The notes under the pieces were generated by a model that was not told the DNA's origin, did no database searches, and saw only the letters and a program-made list of their open reading frames with translations. The position numbers and the translations under genes are program-made. 64,000 bases of DNA, taken from Dongia_B soli (GTDB lineage Bacteria; Pseudomonadota; Alphaproteobacteria; Dongiales; Dongiaceae). The stretch covers positions 1-64,000 of the forward strand of contig NZ_JAXCLW010000010.1 of assembly GCF_034044715.1 (NCBI RefSeq), read 5' to 3'. Position 1 is the stretch's first letter; each line of letters opens with the position of its first letter. This document shows, piece by piece, positions 37,490 through 47,404 of the stretch.

Positions 37490-40400
37490 CTAGCGGGTCG
37501 GGTCATTGGATCGTGTAGCAACACTGGGCACGGTGAACTGAAAGCTCGACCCGTGCGGCTCACGTGGCGATGTCCAAAAGCGTCCTTTGTGAGCCTCGAT
37601 AATCGTTCGGCAGACAGAGAGTCCCATACCCATGCCATTGGACTTTGTTGTAAAGAAAGGATCAAAGATTCGACCGATTATTTGAGGGTTCATGCCGGGA
37701 CCGGTGTCATGTACTGCGACAAGAAGATGGTCCTTATCAACCGGTTCGGACGATATTTCGAGGACCCTCGGCCGGTCGATGACCGTGCTCATTGCTTCAA
37801 TGCCATTCATGATCAGGTTAAGAATAACTTGCTGCAGCTGTACTCGGTCCCCAAGCATCATGCGATCACCAGTTCGCAGCGCAGTGCGCAGCTCTATATT
37901 GTGCCGCTGTCGCTCAATGCGAGTGAGTATCAGCACTTCTTCGATAGCGTCATTGATATCCACCTTGGAGATATTTGGCTCGTTTTTCTGGACTAGCGCC
38001 CTGAGGCCTCGGATCACATCCGCTGCACGTTGAGCGTCGCTGGCAATGCGCGTTATCGCATCCCGCGCCTTCAGCAGATCAGGTTTTTCCCTACTGAGCG
38101 AGCGAATTGAATTGCCCGCATTAACCACGATTGCGCCGAGAGGCTGGTTTATCTCATGCGCAATCGAAGCCACGAGTTCGCCCATTGTCGAAAGTCGCGT
38201 AACACGAGCAAGCTCCGATTGAGCATCTCTTAGCGCCACCTCAGCCTGCCTGCGCTCTGTAATATCTCTGGTGGTCCCGATGAACTCCACGAAGTTGCTT
38301 GCGGTGTCAATTACCGTACGGCCCGCGCAATGGACGTATCTAATACGCCCATCGCTTAGGACGATCCTACATTCCTTCTCGAAGTCGGCCCTCGCCTGGC
38401 ATGCCGACCTGACTGTCTCCTCGAATGCGGACCTATCATCAGGATGGATTTGAGCAAAGAAAAGTTCGAAAGAAGGCTTCGCCTTTTCTCGATCGAGTCC
38501 CAAGATGCGGTAGTGTTCTAAGGACCAGGCTACTTCGTCAGTGAAGGGGTCCCACGCCCAGCTGCCTGTCTCAGTCATCCGTTGGGCTTCAACTAAGAGA
38601 GCTTCACTCCGCCGCAATCCATCATAGAGTCGCGCGTTCTCGAGGGAGATCGCGGCCTGTGACAGCACAAGTTCAATTACACCGGCACGAGACTTAGTGA
38701 AAACTCCGGGCGCCAGATTGTTTTCAAGGTAGAGCAGGCCGATCAGCTGACCTTGCTTTAAGAGGGGGAGACAAAGCACCGATCGAGGCCGCTGCCGCTG
38801 TATATATGCGTCCGCTGTAAAGACGCCGGATTGCACGGCATCCTCGAGATTGATGCCCCTACGGGTACGCATTACGGTGTGCAGAACAGAGAGCGGTAGG
38901 TCCGCCGGAGTTTTTGGCGGCTTCTGCAGCGTGACCTGGACTGCGTCTTCTCTGGTGTTGGCCGTGGCCGCGGTCCTCAACTCACCATCGTGGAGAAGGA
39001 TGAGTGTTCCCCGTTCGGCACAAGCGTGCTCGAGCGAGATGGTCATGAGCGTCTCAATGAGACGCTCAAACAAAATCTCACCGGCAACTGCCCGTGAGGC
39101 CTTAACAACCGTGGCGAGGTCTAGTTGTTCGACCGGAGCATCGATCGTCGTGTTCGCCTTCGGCGAGATTAGTTCCGCGCGAAGGTGAGGGTACCTTTGC
39201 TCGAGCTGCAGGACCTTGCCACCAGCTCCCCACCGAAGGTAGCAATATCTTGCGTGCTGAAGGTGAGCATTTGCCTCATGGCGAAGGTTACGCGAAGACG
39301 CGAATCTCGCGGCAAGTTCGTGAGCAATGGCCTCATCCTGGACAAAGCCATGGTCGCGCGCCAGCGTAATTGCCTCTTCATAGAGCCGAGTAGCATCCGA
39401 GTGCCGGCCTTCTATGCGCGCAATCTCTGCGTCTAGCAGAATGGCGCGACTTGCGAACGTGGATGGGCAGGTCCGAGCCCAAATGGCGATCTGTTCGCGA
39501 TGAGTTCTCAGGGCTGCAATGCAATCGCGGCAATGATCGGCTGAGACGGTGCTAGAATACGCCGCCCAGGCCAACGCAGAGTGGAAGTGATACTGGGCTA
39601 GATCAAAGCGGGTAGGGAAGGTCCAGATCAGAGGCGCAAGCTTTTGTGAAGCCGCTACGGCAGACAGGGGGTCGTTCGAGTACACTCCTTCCGCCAACCT
39701 TCGGAACCAATAAGCGCACGCCGAGAAGGCCAACGGAGTCTCGCTACGTAGGTCTTTCTCGAAACGGCGGTCGGCGAAAGTTTCGTCGTGTAAAAGGTCA
39801 CGATCCAGTGTCACTCCACGAAGGGTCTGGATTAGGACGAGATGTTCTTTGGTCTGCTCGCTGATAATGCGGAGACGAGCATTCTGAGCAAACTGGAGAC
39901 ATTGCTCCGCCTCGCGTTGGACATCCTCGAGTGGATGCGCTAAGGCCAGGCGATGTGCAATGATGATGGCGAAGCTGTATGCTGCATAAACGTAGTCGCC
40001 GGCAGCTTGCGCCGCATCAAAGGCGCGCCGCGCAAATGCCAGACAGGCGGTCAATTCCTGCGTCCAATGCGCGACGTGCGCTGCGAGTACGAAATAGACA
40101 CGCGCCTTGTAGCGGTCGAGGCCGCGCTTCTCGACAAGATCTACGCCAAGCCGGGCGAAGCGGAAGCCGATCTGATAGTCTCCGATATAAGTGCTTACGA
40201 CGGCGCCGAATCGGACATATGCAAGGCTTGAACCGTCGGTGTTCCCATGCTCCAGGCTAAGAGCCACGATCCGGCAGACGATCTCGCGAAAGAGATCCAC
40301 GTTGGTATACAGAGCTGGCACCGCCAGTTCGGTGAGAACGTCGATGATGGCCCGTTTTTCGGGATCGACTGCGAGAGGTAAATCGATTAGGTCTTCAATC

Positions 40401-42994
40401 GACTCGGGCCTTAGTTGGCCTAGTAGGCGAAGATACTCGCGCCGAACGCCAGCGTCGGTAACGGACGCCGACCAATTGCGATCAACGTGCCGCAGGAAGT
40501 CAATGCCAACCTTGATGGCGTTCTCTGCTTGATCAAGGTTGGTGTAGAGATTGATACGCACACAGGCAACGGCAGCGCCGTCGACAAGCGTGCGGGCGCG
40601 GGCTCCCAGCGTAGAGAGTCGCTTCTCCGATCGTGCAACCTCACCGGTAAGATACTCACATTCACCGAAGTTCAACTCGAGCTCGAAGCTGAGACGATAA
40701 CACTGTTCCCAACCATTTTTTGGTAGAAGCGTGCGGCCGGCTGCGAGATACTCCAGCGCTGCGGCGTAAGCGCTTGCCATCTTGGCGCGTTTGCCGGCAA
40801 GGAGATTGAGCTCCGCGAGCTGCTCGCGCTCTTGCGCCGTCGTGATCAACCCTGCAGCGCGATCGAACTGATTTACGATATCGAAAATCTTCTCTTGAAT
40901 CTCGTCAGGTGACGTGCGCTTTGCGAGCAGACGACCAATCCGTAAGTGCATAGTGGCGCGTTCGGACGCTGGTAACAGCTCATAGGCAGACTGACGAATA
41001 CGATCATGAGCGAATGTATAGGTGTCGTCGGAGTGGAGGACGAAACCGGCGAGAACTGCTTCCCAAAGCGCGAGGTCCGCCGCAGTTTTCTCTTTCTCCT
41101 GCAACGCAGCGAGGGTGGCCGCGTCGGCAGCAGGTCCGAGACAGGCTAGTATGCCCAGAGTCTTCTGCGTGTCGGGCGGAAGCTGGCCCAACTTGGCGGC
41201 CATCAACTCCGCTACGTTGTCGGTAAATCCTTTCGCACGGATTCCGGAAACGTCCCAAATCCACGCGCCCTCTGCGGCGTCGAAGGTTAGGAGCTTGTCG
41301 TTTGCAAGCGTCGTGATGAAGTGAGCCGTAAAGAAGGGATTGCCGCCGGTCTTCTCGAATACAAGTCCAGCGATAGGGGCGACACGCTCCGGCTTGCTGT
41401 GCAGGGCGTCCGCGAGCAGCTGACATACCTGTTCGGGCGGAAGCGGATCCAAGCGGATATCCTGTACGATCTCTCCAGCATGGCGGAGCCGAGAAAGCAT
41501 TCGCGCAAGCGGATGCAAGGGTTTGACTTCATTCTCCCGATACGCACCCACCAGCAATAAGTATTTTAGCTCAGGGTGGGCGATCAGGTGTTCGATGAGA
41601 TCCGCAGTTGCTGAGTCCAGCCACTGAAGATCATCGAGGAATAGAACGAGGGGGTGCTTCGGCCGAGCAAACACGCCAAGAAAGCGACGCACCGTCGTCT
41701 GAAACCGCGCCTGATGATCCTGCGGCGGCAGCTCGGGCGGGGATGGTTGATTGCCGATTACGAGAGCGAGTTCGGGAACGAGATTTACGAGAAGCTGCCC
41801 GTTTGGACCGAGCGCCTCCAGCAACGCATCTCGCCACTCGTCCATTTGCGCAGCGGAAGCGCCAAGAATCTGATGGACAAGGCTCTGGAAGGCTTGCCCC
41901 AGCGTTCCGTAGGGAATGCCGCGTTTATATTGATCGAACTTGCCGGTGCCAAAGAGACCACGGCGCGGCACCAGGACCTTGTGCAACTCATTCACAAGAG
42001 ACGATTTCCCAACGCCTGAATAACCGGATACGAGCAGGAAGGCCGACCTGCCATCGAGAGCTACCCGATCGAAGGACGCGAGCAGAGTGCCAATCTCAGC
42101 GTCACGGCCATACAAACGCTCCGGTATTACAAGTCGGCTGGGAGTATCGTGAAGCCCAAGAGGAAACTGGTCGACACGTCGGTGCATCTCCCACTGCAGC
42201 AAACAGCGCCGGAGATCCGCTACCAACCCATCGGCAGTCTGATATCTGTCCTCGGCGTTCTTCGCCAGGAGCTTCATCACGACCGATGATAACTGAAGCG
42301 GAACTGCTGGATACCTCTGGCTAAGCTCCAGCGGCTGGCGTGCGATATGGCAATGCACCCATCCCATCGGATCGTCGGCAGTAAAGGGAAGGGCTCCAGC
42401 CAGCATTTCATAGAACGTAACGCCCAGCGCGTAGAGATCACTGCGGGAGTCGATCGCGCGATTCATGCGGCCTGTCTGTTCTGGCGCCATATAGGCGAAC
42501 GTCCCTGAGATCTTGTCGGGAGGATCTGGTGCTTGACGCTCGCGCGGTTGACGGGATGCGATGCTGAATCCCGTGAGCCACGTCGCACAGGTCTCCGTTT
42601 CGACCAGCACGTTCGACGGCTTAATGTCCTTGTGAATTAGCCCTCGCTCATGCATGCGGGCTACTGCGGATGCCAGTGAAATCGCGATACGCAGGAACTG
42701 CGATGTCTCGAGCGGCCTTCCAAGGAGGCCGGTGAGTGGTTCACCGCCCGGATCTTCAAGGACAAGTGCCACCCGCCCCTCGTACTCCGTAAGTTCGAGA
42801 GGCAGAGCAGCCCACTCCGACTCTAACGTTGACCGAAATGCAAGTTCATGCTCGAAGCGCCGCAGCAATTCTAGCGGCTGGCGGCTGACGTTAGAGACCA
42901 CCAGAATACGAGACAGGTCTCCAGCGGAGCCCCGATAAAGTGCAAGCTCCTCTTGCCACAAGGTAGTGAATCTGTATTTCGAAAGATCGGTCAC
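37490..42994 (-). CDS. Trifunctional Ser/Thr kinase-AAA ATPase-sensor histidine kinase
   Basis: This 1834-residue protein begins with a protein-kinase domain (1-270: HERGLIHKDIKPSNVLV, GTFAYMAPEQTGRMN). A large ATPase domain follows with Walker A SGYSGVGKSSLV near 320 and LVLFLDDLQWLD. A long helical repeat region spans about 700-1300, then a GAF domain, a PAS domain (HPDDRSAFEETV with a C-terminal TTRDITERR) and a histidine kinase with SIAHEINQPLGAIV and HDTGPGMN/GMGMGLSVC. The kinase DFG position reads GFS, so phosphotransfer by the first domain is doubtful. No membrane segments are seen. It likely signals to the receiver proteins encoded at 44.7-45.9 kb. Confidence 0.9.
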   Translation of the reverse strand: MTDLSKYRFTTLWQEELALYRGSAGDLSRILVVSNVSRQPLELLRRFEHELAFRSTLESEWAALPLELTEYEGRVALVLEDPGGEPLTGLLGRPLETSQFLRIAISLASAVARMHERGLIHKDIKPSNVLVETETCATWLTGFSIASRQPRERQAPDPPDKISGTFAYMAPEQTGRMNRAIDSRSDLYALGVTFYEMLAGALPFTADDPMGWVHCHIARQPLELSQRYPAVPLQLSSVVMKLLAKNAEDRYQTADGLVADLRRCLLQWEMHRRVDQFPLGLHDTPSRLVIPERLYGRDAEIGTLLASFDRVALDGRSAFLLVSGYSGVGKSSLVNELHKVLVPRRGLFGTGKFDQYKRGIPYGTLGQAFQSLVHQILGASAAQMDEWRDALLEALGPNGQLLVNLVPELALVIGNQPSPPELPPQDHQARFQTTVRRFLGVFARPKHPLVLFLDDLQWLDSATADLIEHLIAHPELKYLLLVGAYRENEVKPLHPLARMLSRLRHAGEIVQDIRLDPLPPEQVCQLLADALHSKPERVAPIAGLVFEKTGGNPFFTAHFITTLANDKLLTFDAAEGAWIWDVSGIRAKGFTDNVAELMAAKLGQLPPDTQKTLGILACLGPAADAATLAALQEKEKTAADLALWEAVLAGFVLHSDDTYTFAHDRIRQSAYELLPASERATMHLRIGRLLAKRTSPDEIQEKIFDIVNQFDRAAGLITTAQEREQLAELNLLAGKRAKMASAYAAALEYLAAGRTLLPKNGWEQCYRLSFELELNFGECEYLTGEVARSEKRLSTLGARARTLVDGAAVACVRINLYTNLDQAENAIKVGIDFLRHVDRNWSASVTDAGVRREYLRLLGQLRPESIEDLIDLPLAVDPEKRAIIDVLTELAVPALYTNVDLFREIVCRIVALSLEHGNTDGSSLAYVRFGAVVSTYIGDYQIGFRFARLGVDLVEKRGLDRYKARVYFVLAAHVAHWTQELTACLAFARRAFDAAQAAGDYVYAAYSFAIIIAHRLALAHPLEDVQREAEQCLQFAQNARLRIISEQTKEHLVLIQTLRGVTLDRDLLHDETFADRRFEKDLRSETPLAFSACAYWFRRLAEGVYSNDPLSAVAASQKLAPLIWTFPTRFDLAQYHFHSALAWAAYSSTVSADHCRDCIAALRTHREQIAIWARTCPSTFASRAILLDAEIARIEGRHSDATRLYEEAITLARDHGFVQDEAIAHELAARFASSRNLRHEANAHLQHARYCYLRWGAGGKVLQLEQRYPHLRAELISPKANTTIDAPVEQLDLATVVKASRAVAGEILFERLIETLMTISLEHACAERGTLILLHDGELRTAATANTREDAVQVTLQKPPKTPADLPLSVLHTVMRTRRGINLEDAVQSGVFTADAYIQRQRPRSVLCLPLLKQGQLIGLLYLENNLAPGVFTKSRAGVIELVLSQAAISLENARLYDGLRRSEALLVEAQRMTETGSWAWDPFTDEVAWSLEHYRILGLDREKAKPSFELFFAQIHPDDRSAFEETVRSACQARADFEKECRIVLSDGRIRYVHCAGRTVIDTASNFVEFIGTTRDITERRQAEVALRDAQSELARVTRLSTMGELVASIAHEINQPLGAIVVNAGNSIRSLSREKPDLLKARDAITRIASDAQRAADVIRGLRALVQKNEPNISKVDINDAIEEVLILTRIERQRHNIELRTALRTGDRMMLGDRVQLQQVILNLIMNGIEAMSTVIDRPRVLEISSEPVDKDHLLVAVHDTGPGMNPQIIGRIFDPFFTTKSNGMGMGLSVCRTIIEAHKGRFWTSPREPHGSSFQFTVPSVATRSNDPTR

Positions 42995-43197
42995 GAGCGG
43001 TCTCTCGCCGAAGACGCAGCCTAAACCCTGTCGCTTTCTGTCATTAGAGGTATCTGGCTCTGTGTGGCAGGATTGTGTCCAGGTTGCAGCTTTTTTTCAA
43101 GCGCGTGATCGGCGGCTCGATTGGGGGAGACGCAACGGCGATTTCGGCGGTAACACAAGGCAGACTGCGACGTGGTCGATCTACCTTTAGATGAAAG

Positions 43198-44625
43198 CTA
43201 CGCACCGCTCGCGAAGACACGGCGACTGAACGCATTCGCCAGCGCAGTCATGTCATTGCTTAGCACGCGACTGTGAGTCAATGGCGGTACGTACTGGCGG
43301 ACTTGGAGGATGAGCTGAGCGAGCGCCGGCGGAGCAGACCTATTAGTTGCGAAGAGCGCCTGCGAGCCAATCACCGCGAGGATGGCAAGTCCGGCATCAA
43401 GGCATCGACCGGCCTCCTCTTGGGCGCGCCAAGCCGGGAAGGTCGGCGCTGATACGTCGTTCTGTCCAAAGCCGCCGCCTTCACTTCCAGGCAGAAAGTT
43501 CCGCTGCGCTGCCCGGCGCGCCTGCTCGGCGTAGCCTACCTGGAGCATGCCTAGGCATGCTAACCCATCATCCTCCTGCAATTGATCGGGCAGTAACGAA
43601 TATCGGCCGTCGAGTAGTTTCGATGTATGGCGGTCGGCGATGTGACAAAGATCGGCCATCGCTGCAGCCAGATTGTCGAGTGTAGGATAAGCCATCGCGT
43701 TGTGGTATCCGCCGGTGCTGTATAACCGGGCCTCAGGACGCTCTGAGGTTGCAGCCAGAAATACAGGATTATCGGTAATCGCTCCAAGCGACGTGCCTGC
43801 CGCTGCTTCGGCGGCCTCTATTGTTCGACGGAGCTGGGCAAGTACGCGCGGCAGGACGCGATAGCTGACAGGCGCTTGGAATGGCCGCCGGTTAACCTCG
43901 CCACCAGCCATCAATGCACGCAGCCGTGCCAGCGTCGCACTTTCCGACGGGTCGCGCCAAAGTTCCTCGAGCTCCGCTGCGAAGTGCTCGTGTGGTGCGA
44001 GGATAGCCTCACAAGACAGTGCAAAAACCTCCTCAGCCAATTCAAGACGCCGGCGACCGGCGAGAGCTGCGTCGGCGACGAGTGCCGCGGCGCACGGAGA
44101 TCCATTGATGAGTGCCAGGGCTTCTTTCTCACCAAGCGCAAACCGTTCAGCGACGCCAAAGAAGAGGGGTGCGAGGCCCAAAATCTCACCCGCCCCGCCT
44201 TGGCCGCACATGCTCACTTCGGGCATTTCGCTGCCGGCCAGCAATTTCGCTATCGCGCAGGCGAGATCCGGACTGATAGCGGCATGGCCCTCGACGAAGT
44301 TTGCAAGCCGGGCGAATACGATGCCACGAGCGAGCCTGTCAGGAAGTGCCGGACCGAAAGCGGAGCAGCTACCATAGGGTAGTCGGCGGGCATGTTCTCG
44401 GCGCTGTTCGGGCGACAGCCGTAGCCCAGCATTTTGACCATAGCCGGAGGTGACACCGTAGATGTAGATTTCGGGATCATTGTCAAGCAGATCGAGAAAC
44501 TGCCGACGTGTCTCAGCCATCCTGGCGAGCGCGGATTCGGCGAAACTAACGTGCTCGCCCTCCCAGCTCACCCGGAGATAGTTGGCGAGCGTGAAATCAA
44601 CACGCGAAGTAAGATGAATGGGCAT
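43198..44625 (-). CDS. Aromatic amino acid ammonia-lyase homologue lacking the MIO triad
   Basis: This 475-residue protein has the fold markers of histidine/phenylalanine ammonia-lyases: YGVTSGYGQNAG (56-67), EALALINGSPCAAAL and a C-terminal segment with GEGG-like SEGGGFGQNDVS. Normal enzymes make their MIO cofactor from Ala-Ser-Gly inside GSVGASGDLAPL. Here the aligned segment is GQGGAGEILGLAPL (141-154), with no Ser, so MIO cannot form in the usual way. I chose the ATG at 44625 because AGAGAGG lies five bases upstream; a longer frame starts at 44679. It may be an inactive or re-purposed homologue. Confidence 0.8.
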   Translation of the reverse strand: MPIHLTSRVDFTLANYLRVSWEGEHVSFAESALARMAETRRQFLDLLDNDPEIYIYGVTSGYGQNAGLRLSPEQRREHARRLPYGSCSAFGPALPDRLARGIVFARLANFVEGHAAISPDLACAIAKLLAGSEMPEVSMCGQGGAGEILGLAPLFFGVAERFALGEKEALALINGSPCAAALVADAALAGRRRLELAEEVFALSCEAILAPHEHFAAELEELWRDPSESATLARLRALMAGGEVNRRPFQAPVSYRVLPRVLAQLRRTIEAAEAAAGTSLGAITDNPVFLAATSERPEARLYSTGGYHNAMAYPTLDNLAAAMADLCHIADRHTSKLLDGRYSLLPDQLQEDDGLACLGMLQVGYAEQARRAAQRNFLPGSEGGGFGQNDVSAPTFPAWRAQEEAGRCLDAGLAILAVIGSQALFATNRSAPPALAQLILQVRQYVPPLTHSRVLSNDMTALANAFSRRVFASGA

Positions 44626-44713
44626 CCAACCTCTCTTGGAGGGGGCAATTTGCAAGAGGCAGGTGCAGCCTGTCCGCACTTTGGGATGATAGAAGGGGTT
44701 GCGTCCTATTGCA

Positions 44714-45094
44714 TCAGGATTTGCAGCCCTTGAAAGCCTTTTCGATACAGGCTGTTAGAGCATCTGGACTGAACGGCTTCATGAGGAGACATATTGGATC
44801 AATGGACTTCAAGTTCGCCTCAAGCCACGGGGTCATGTAGGCGGTTATCAAAATGACAGGAACTGACCACTGGTTCGAGCGAAGAGATCGCAACAAATCG
44901 ATCCCACTCATTCCGGGAAGGTGAATGTCGGTAACAATGCAGTCATACGCATCCGCATGTTTCGATGAGATGAACTCCTCCGCGGAGGCAAAACCGAGGG
45001 CGTCAAACGCGGTCGAGCCGAGGAGCTCAACCAGCGCCGCGCGGAACGGCTCGTCGTCGTCGATCACGGCGATTAAGCGCTTTTTTCGACACAT
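44714..45094 (-). CDS. Single-domain response regulator (receiver only)
   Basis: This 126-residue protein is a CheY/FixJ-type receiver: acidic patch IDDDE, phosphorylation site Asp56 in TDIHLPGMSG, Thr in LITAYM and Lys in LMKPFSPD. It has no output domain, so it would act through protein contact or as a phosphate relay. It lies between the FixJ-like gene and the lyase-like gene, all on the minus strand, close to the giant sensor kinase. A 21-bp tandem repeat lies upstream. Confidence 0.87.
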   Translation of the reverse strand: MCRKKRLIAVIDDDEPFRAALVELLGSTAFDALGFASAEEFISSKHADAYDCIVTDIHLPGMSGIDLLRSLRSNQWSVPVILITAYMTPWLEANLKSIDPICLLMKPFSPDALTACIEKAFKGCKS

Positions 45095-45151
45095 ACCTCC
45101 CCTTTGGCCCCCGCAGTGAGGCGGGCAGCCAACAGATTTGTACCACTTGGC

Positions 45152-45193
45152 GTTGTGTCAGTGAATTATACGGTTGTGCCAGTGAATTATACG
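45152..45193. repeat. 21-bp tandem direct repeat upstream of the receiver gene
   Basis: GTTGTGTCAGTGAATTATACG (45152-45172) is followed directly by a second copy (45173-45193) with one difference. It lies between two response-regulator genes, in the promoter region of the downstream one. Tandem copies at two-turn spacing suit a dimeric regulator such as the FixJ-like protein, but no footprint is implied. Confidence 0.75.
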
Positions 45194-45218
45194 AGAGTGC
45201 AATTGCCAACAGAGAAGA

Positions 45219-45857
45219 TCAGTGCTTGAGCAAGTCTGCTAGTCGAATGAGATCGGCGAGAGTCCGAGCGCCCATCTTACGCATAGCAGCACCCCGATGC
45301 ACCTTCACGGTGACTTCGCTTATTCCTAGATCTCCGGCTATCTGCTTGTTCATCTTGCCGGTCGCGACTTGGAACATTATCTGGCGCTCGCGCGCCGAAA
45401 GGGTTTCGAACCGCTCGCGAATTTGCGAGGTTTCAGATTCAACCGTTCGCCGCTCTTGGTCTCGGCGGATGGCAGCTAGGGCAGCATCCAGCATATCCTG
45501 ATCGCGAAACGGCTTGAGGAGGAAATCGACTGCGCCTCCCTTCATGGCCCGGACCGTCATCGGTACGTCGCCATATCCTGTCATCATAACGACCGGCAGT
45601 CGAATGCCCATCTCGGCGAGCTGAGCTTGGAATTCCAGGCCATTCATATCTGGGAGTCTGATGTCAATAACGATGCAACCGCTCAAATTTCTTAAATCAG
45701 AGTCCAAGAACTCGCGCGCCGAGCGATAGCACCGTGTAGCTAAGCTGATTGACCCGAACAACTCCTCCAGGGCCACGCATAGCGAAGCGTCGTCATCGAC
45801 GATGTAGACGACGTCCTTCCCACCTTCCTCGGCGGAGGGAGTAATAGCAGAAGCCAC
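45219..45857 (-). CDS. FixJ/NarL-family response regulator
   Basis: This 212-residue protein has a receiver domain (acidic YIVDDD, Asp65 in VIDIRLPDMNG, MMTGYGD, LLKPFRDQD) and a LuxR-type helix-turn-helix (LSARERQIMFQVATGKMNKQ and EVTVKVHRGAAMRKMGA). Phosphorylation would allow DNA binding and transcription activation. The start is a GTG at 45857 after GGGAGG. The nearby hybrid sensor kinase is the likely phosphate donor. Confidence 0.9.
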   Translation of the reverse strand: MASAITPSAEEGGKDVVYIVDDDASLCVALEELFGSISLATRCYRSAREFLDSDLRNLSGCIVIDIRLPDMNGLEFQAQLAEMGIRLPVVMMTGYGDVPMTVRAMKGGAVDFLLKPFRDQDMLDAALAAIRRDQERRTVESETSQIRERFETLSARERQIMFQVATGKMNKQIAGDLGISEVTVKVHRGAAMRKMGARTLADLIRLADLLKH

Positions 45858-46149
45858 ACATGCCTCCCTACCACTGGCACTGTCTGCGCGAACAAATGAT
45901 GCGAATAATACAAGCTCGCGGTTCTCAGTTCGGGTTCAACTTTCCCGGACACTCCAAACCAACGCCTGCCGTCGAAAGCTTTTGCCTTGTGATTTGGACA
46001 ATTCTCAAACGAGGGCGAATGTGAGTCAATGCCGATTTCTGTGCGGGCCGTATCGGTCAGGCAACGCTATGCATCCCGTAACCTTCCCCTCTTTGCGTCT
46101 GTATAAACCGCCTCAACACGAACTCTCCGCTCAAGCTCGATAGCCCGAT
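45858..46149. other. Intergenic region
   Basis: About 290 bases between the FixJ-like gene and the decayed Rieske gene. No gene is seen. The promoter of the response regulator is expected here; the rightmost bases may include the decayed front part of the oxygenase. Confidence 0.35.
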
Positions 46150-46860
46150 CGCCATGGGCATCATCGAGATGGCGCGCCGCAATCAGGTCTGGGTAGTGAC
46201 GCCGTTCACGCTCGCGGGCGCGACGGCGTCGGCGACCCTGGACCGGCGCGCTGGTGGAGCAGAATGCCGAGGGACTGGCCTGCATCGCCGGTGGGCAACT
46301 GAGGTCTGGCCGACCAACTGGAAGTGCCTGATCGAGAGCTTCATGGAGGGCTATCACCTCTCGCCGCTGCATCGGATGAAGCTGCACGTCGTCAATCCGA
46401 CGCGGCTGTGCAGCCACCACCCGGCTGGCGATGCCTATTTTGGCTATAACGCTGGCTATGCCCCGATCCTGCCGCGCGCAAAAGGGCCGCCCGGATCTGA
46501 CCGAGGCGGAGATCGGCAATTGCGTGATGTCCGCCATCCCGCCCGGCCTGGTGTCGGGCTGCGGCGGCGACTACAGCTCCTTCATCTGTGTGCAACCGGA
46601 ATCGGTCGACCGGGTGCGGGTGAAGATGGGCCTCATTTCTATGGCGAGAATTGGCCGAAGGAAACCGTCCAGGTCGCGATCGCGCTGTTCAACGAAGCCA
46701 TGGCGGAACACAAGCGCGCCCTGGCGGGCATGATGCGGGGCTGGCTTCGAGCCGGCATCAGGCGGGGCCGCTGGCGCCGGCCGACTTCGAGGGGCCGGTG
46801 CTGGACTTCTACCGCTATTGCGGCCGCCGCCTCGGCGATGCGCTGTCTGGGGCTTGGTGA
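46150..46860 (+). pseudogene. Decayed Rieske oxygenase alpha subunit, C-terminal half
   Basis: Pieces of a ring-hydroxylating oxygenase alpha subunit appear in order but in different frames: LVEQNAEGLAC, then VWPTNWKCLIESFMEGYHLS with the Asn and His ligands of the catalytic iron, HRMKLHVVNPTR, then VMSAIPPGLVSGCGG, and finally a C-terminal segment ending GRRLGDALSGAW. The Rieske [2Fe-2S] domain is missing. The WPTNWK-type core is typical of enzymes that oxidise small amines such as carnitine or betaines as well as aromatics. At least two frameshifts make it non-functional. Confidence 0.75.
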
Positions 46861-46995
46861 CGGGTTCACGCATACTCAAGGACGGTCGGCCCCTGGACCG
46901 ACCGGCAATCCTTGACTTGAGGCGGGCCACAACGGGACAATAAGAATAACAGTTTGGCGCAAGACCAAAACAAAAGACAACAGGAGAGGCAAGCG

Positions 46996-47331
46996 ATGGC
47001 TATCAATTACAGGCTTCTGGACGCGTTGCGCCGCAGGCGCGGCCAGCACGAGAACCATTAATCGACGGACTGGTCGCGCTGCAAAGCGACGGTACCTGGA
47101 ATTCGGCGCACTTCATGAACCGGGAGTACGATATGCTGGTGAAAAGCTACATCGCCGCGCTCGACCTCGACTCACAGCGTACCAGCGCCGGCAAGATCCA
47201 GAACCTGCTGCTCGATGAATCGCTGGTGCTCTTCGTCTACTTCTACGACTTCCTGACAGCGACGAAGAAGGGCCACCGGCGTGCAGCCGACCGCAATGAG
47301 CCACTTGTTTATGAACCAGGCGTCGCTCTAG
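46996..47331 (+). pseudogene. Substrate-binding protein gene with large internal deletion
   Basis: The remnant begins MAINYRLLDALRRRRGQHENH, matching the first residues of the intact binding protein encoded at 35590-37254, then after a one-base loss continues LIDGLVA and jumps to QSDGTWNSAHF, close to the end of that protein. It goes on through DLDSQRTSAGKIQNLLLDE and ends, after another shift, at TAG 47329-47331. About 470 codons are missing. It is the original first gene of the permease operon that follows. Confidence 0.85.
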
Positions 47332-47404
47332 GCCCGACGCCGATCGAAATCCGCTTCTGGCCGCGGCTCATGACTGGAAGTGGAACCGACCGGAAAGCGG
47401 CGCC

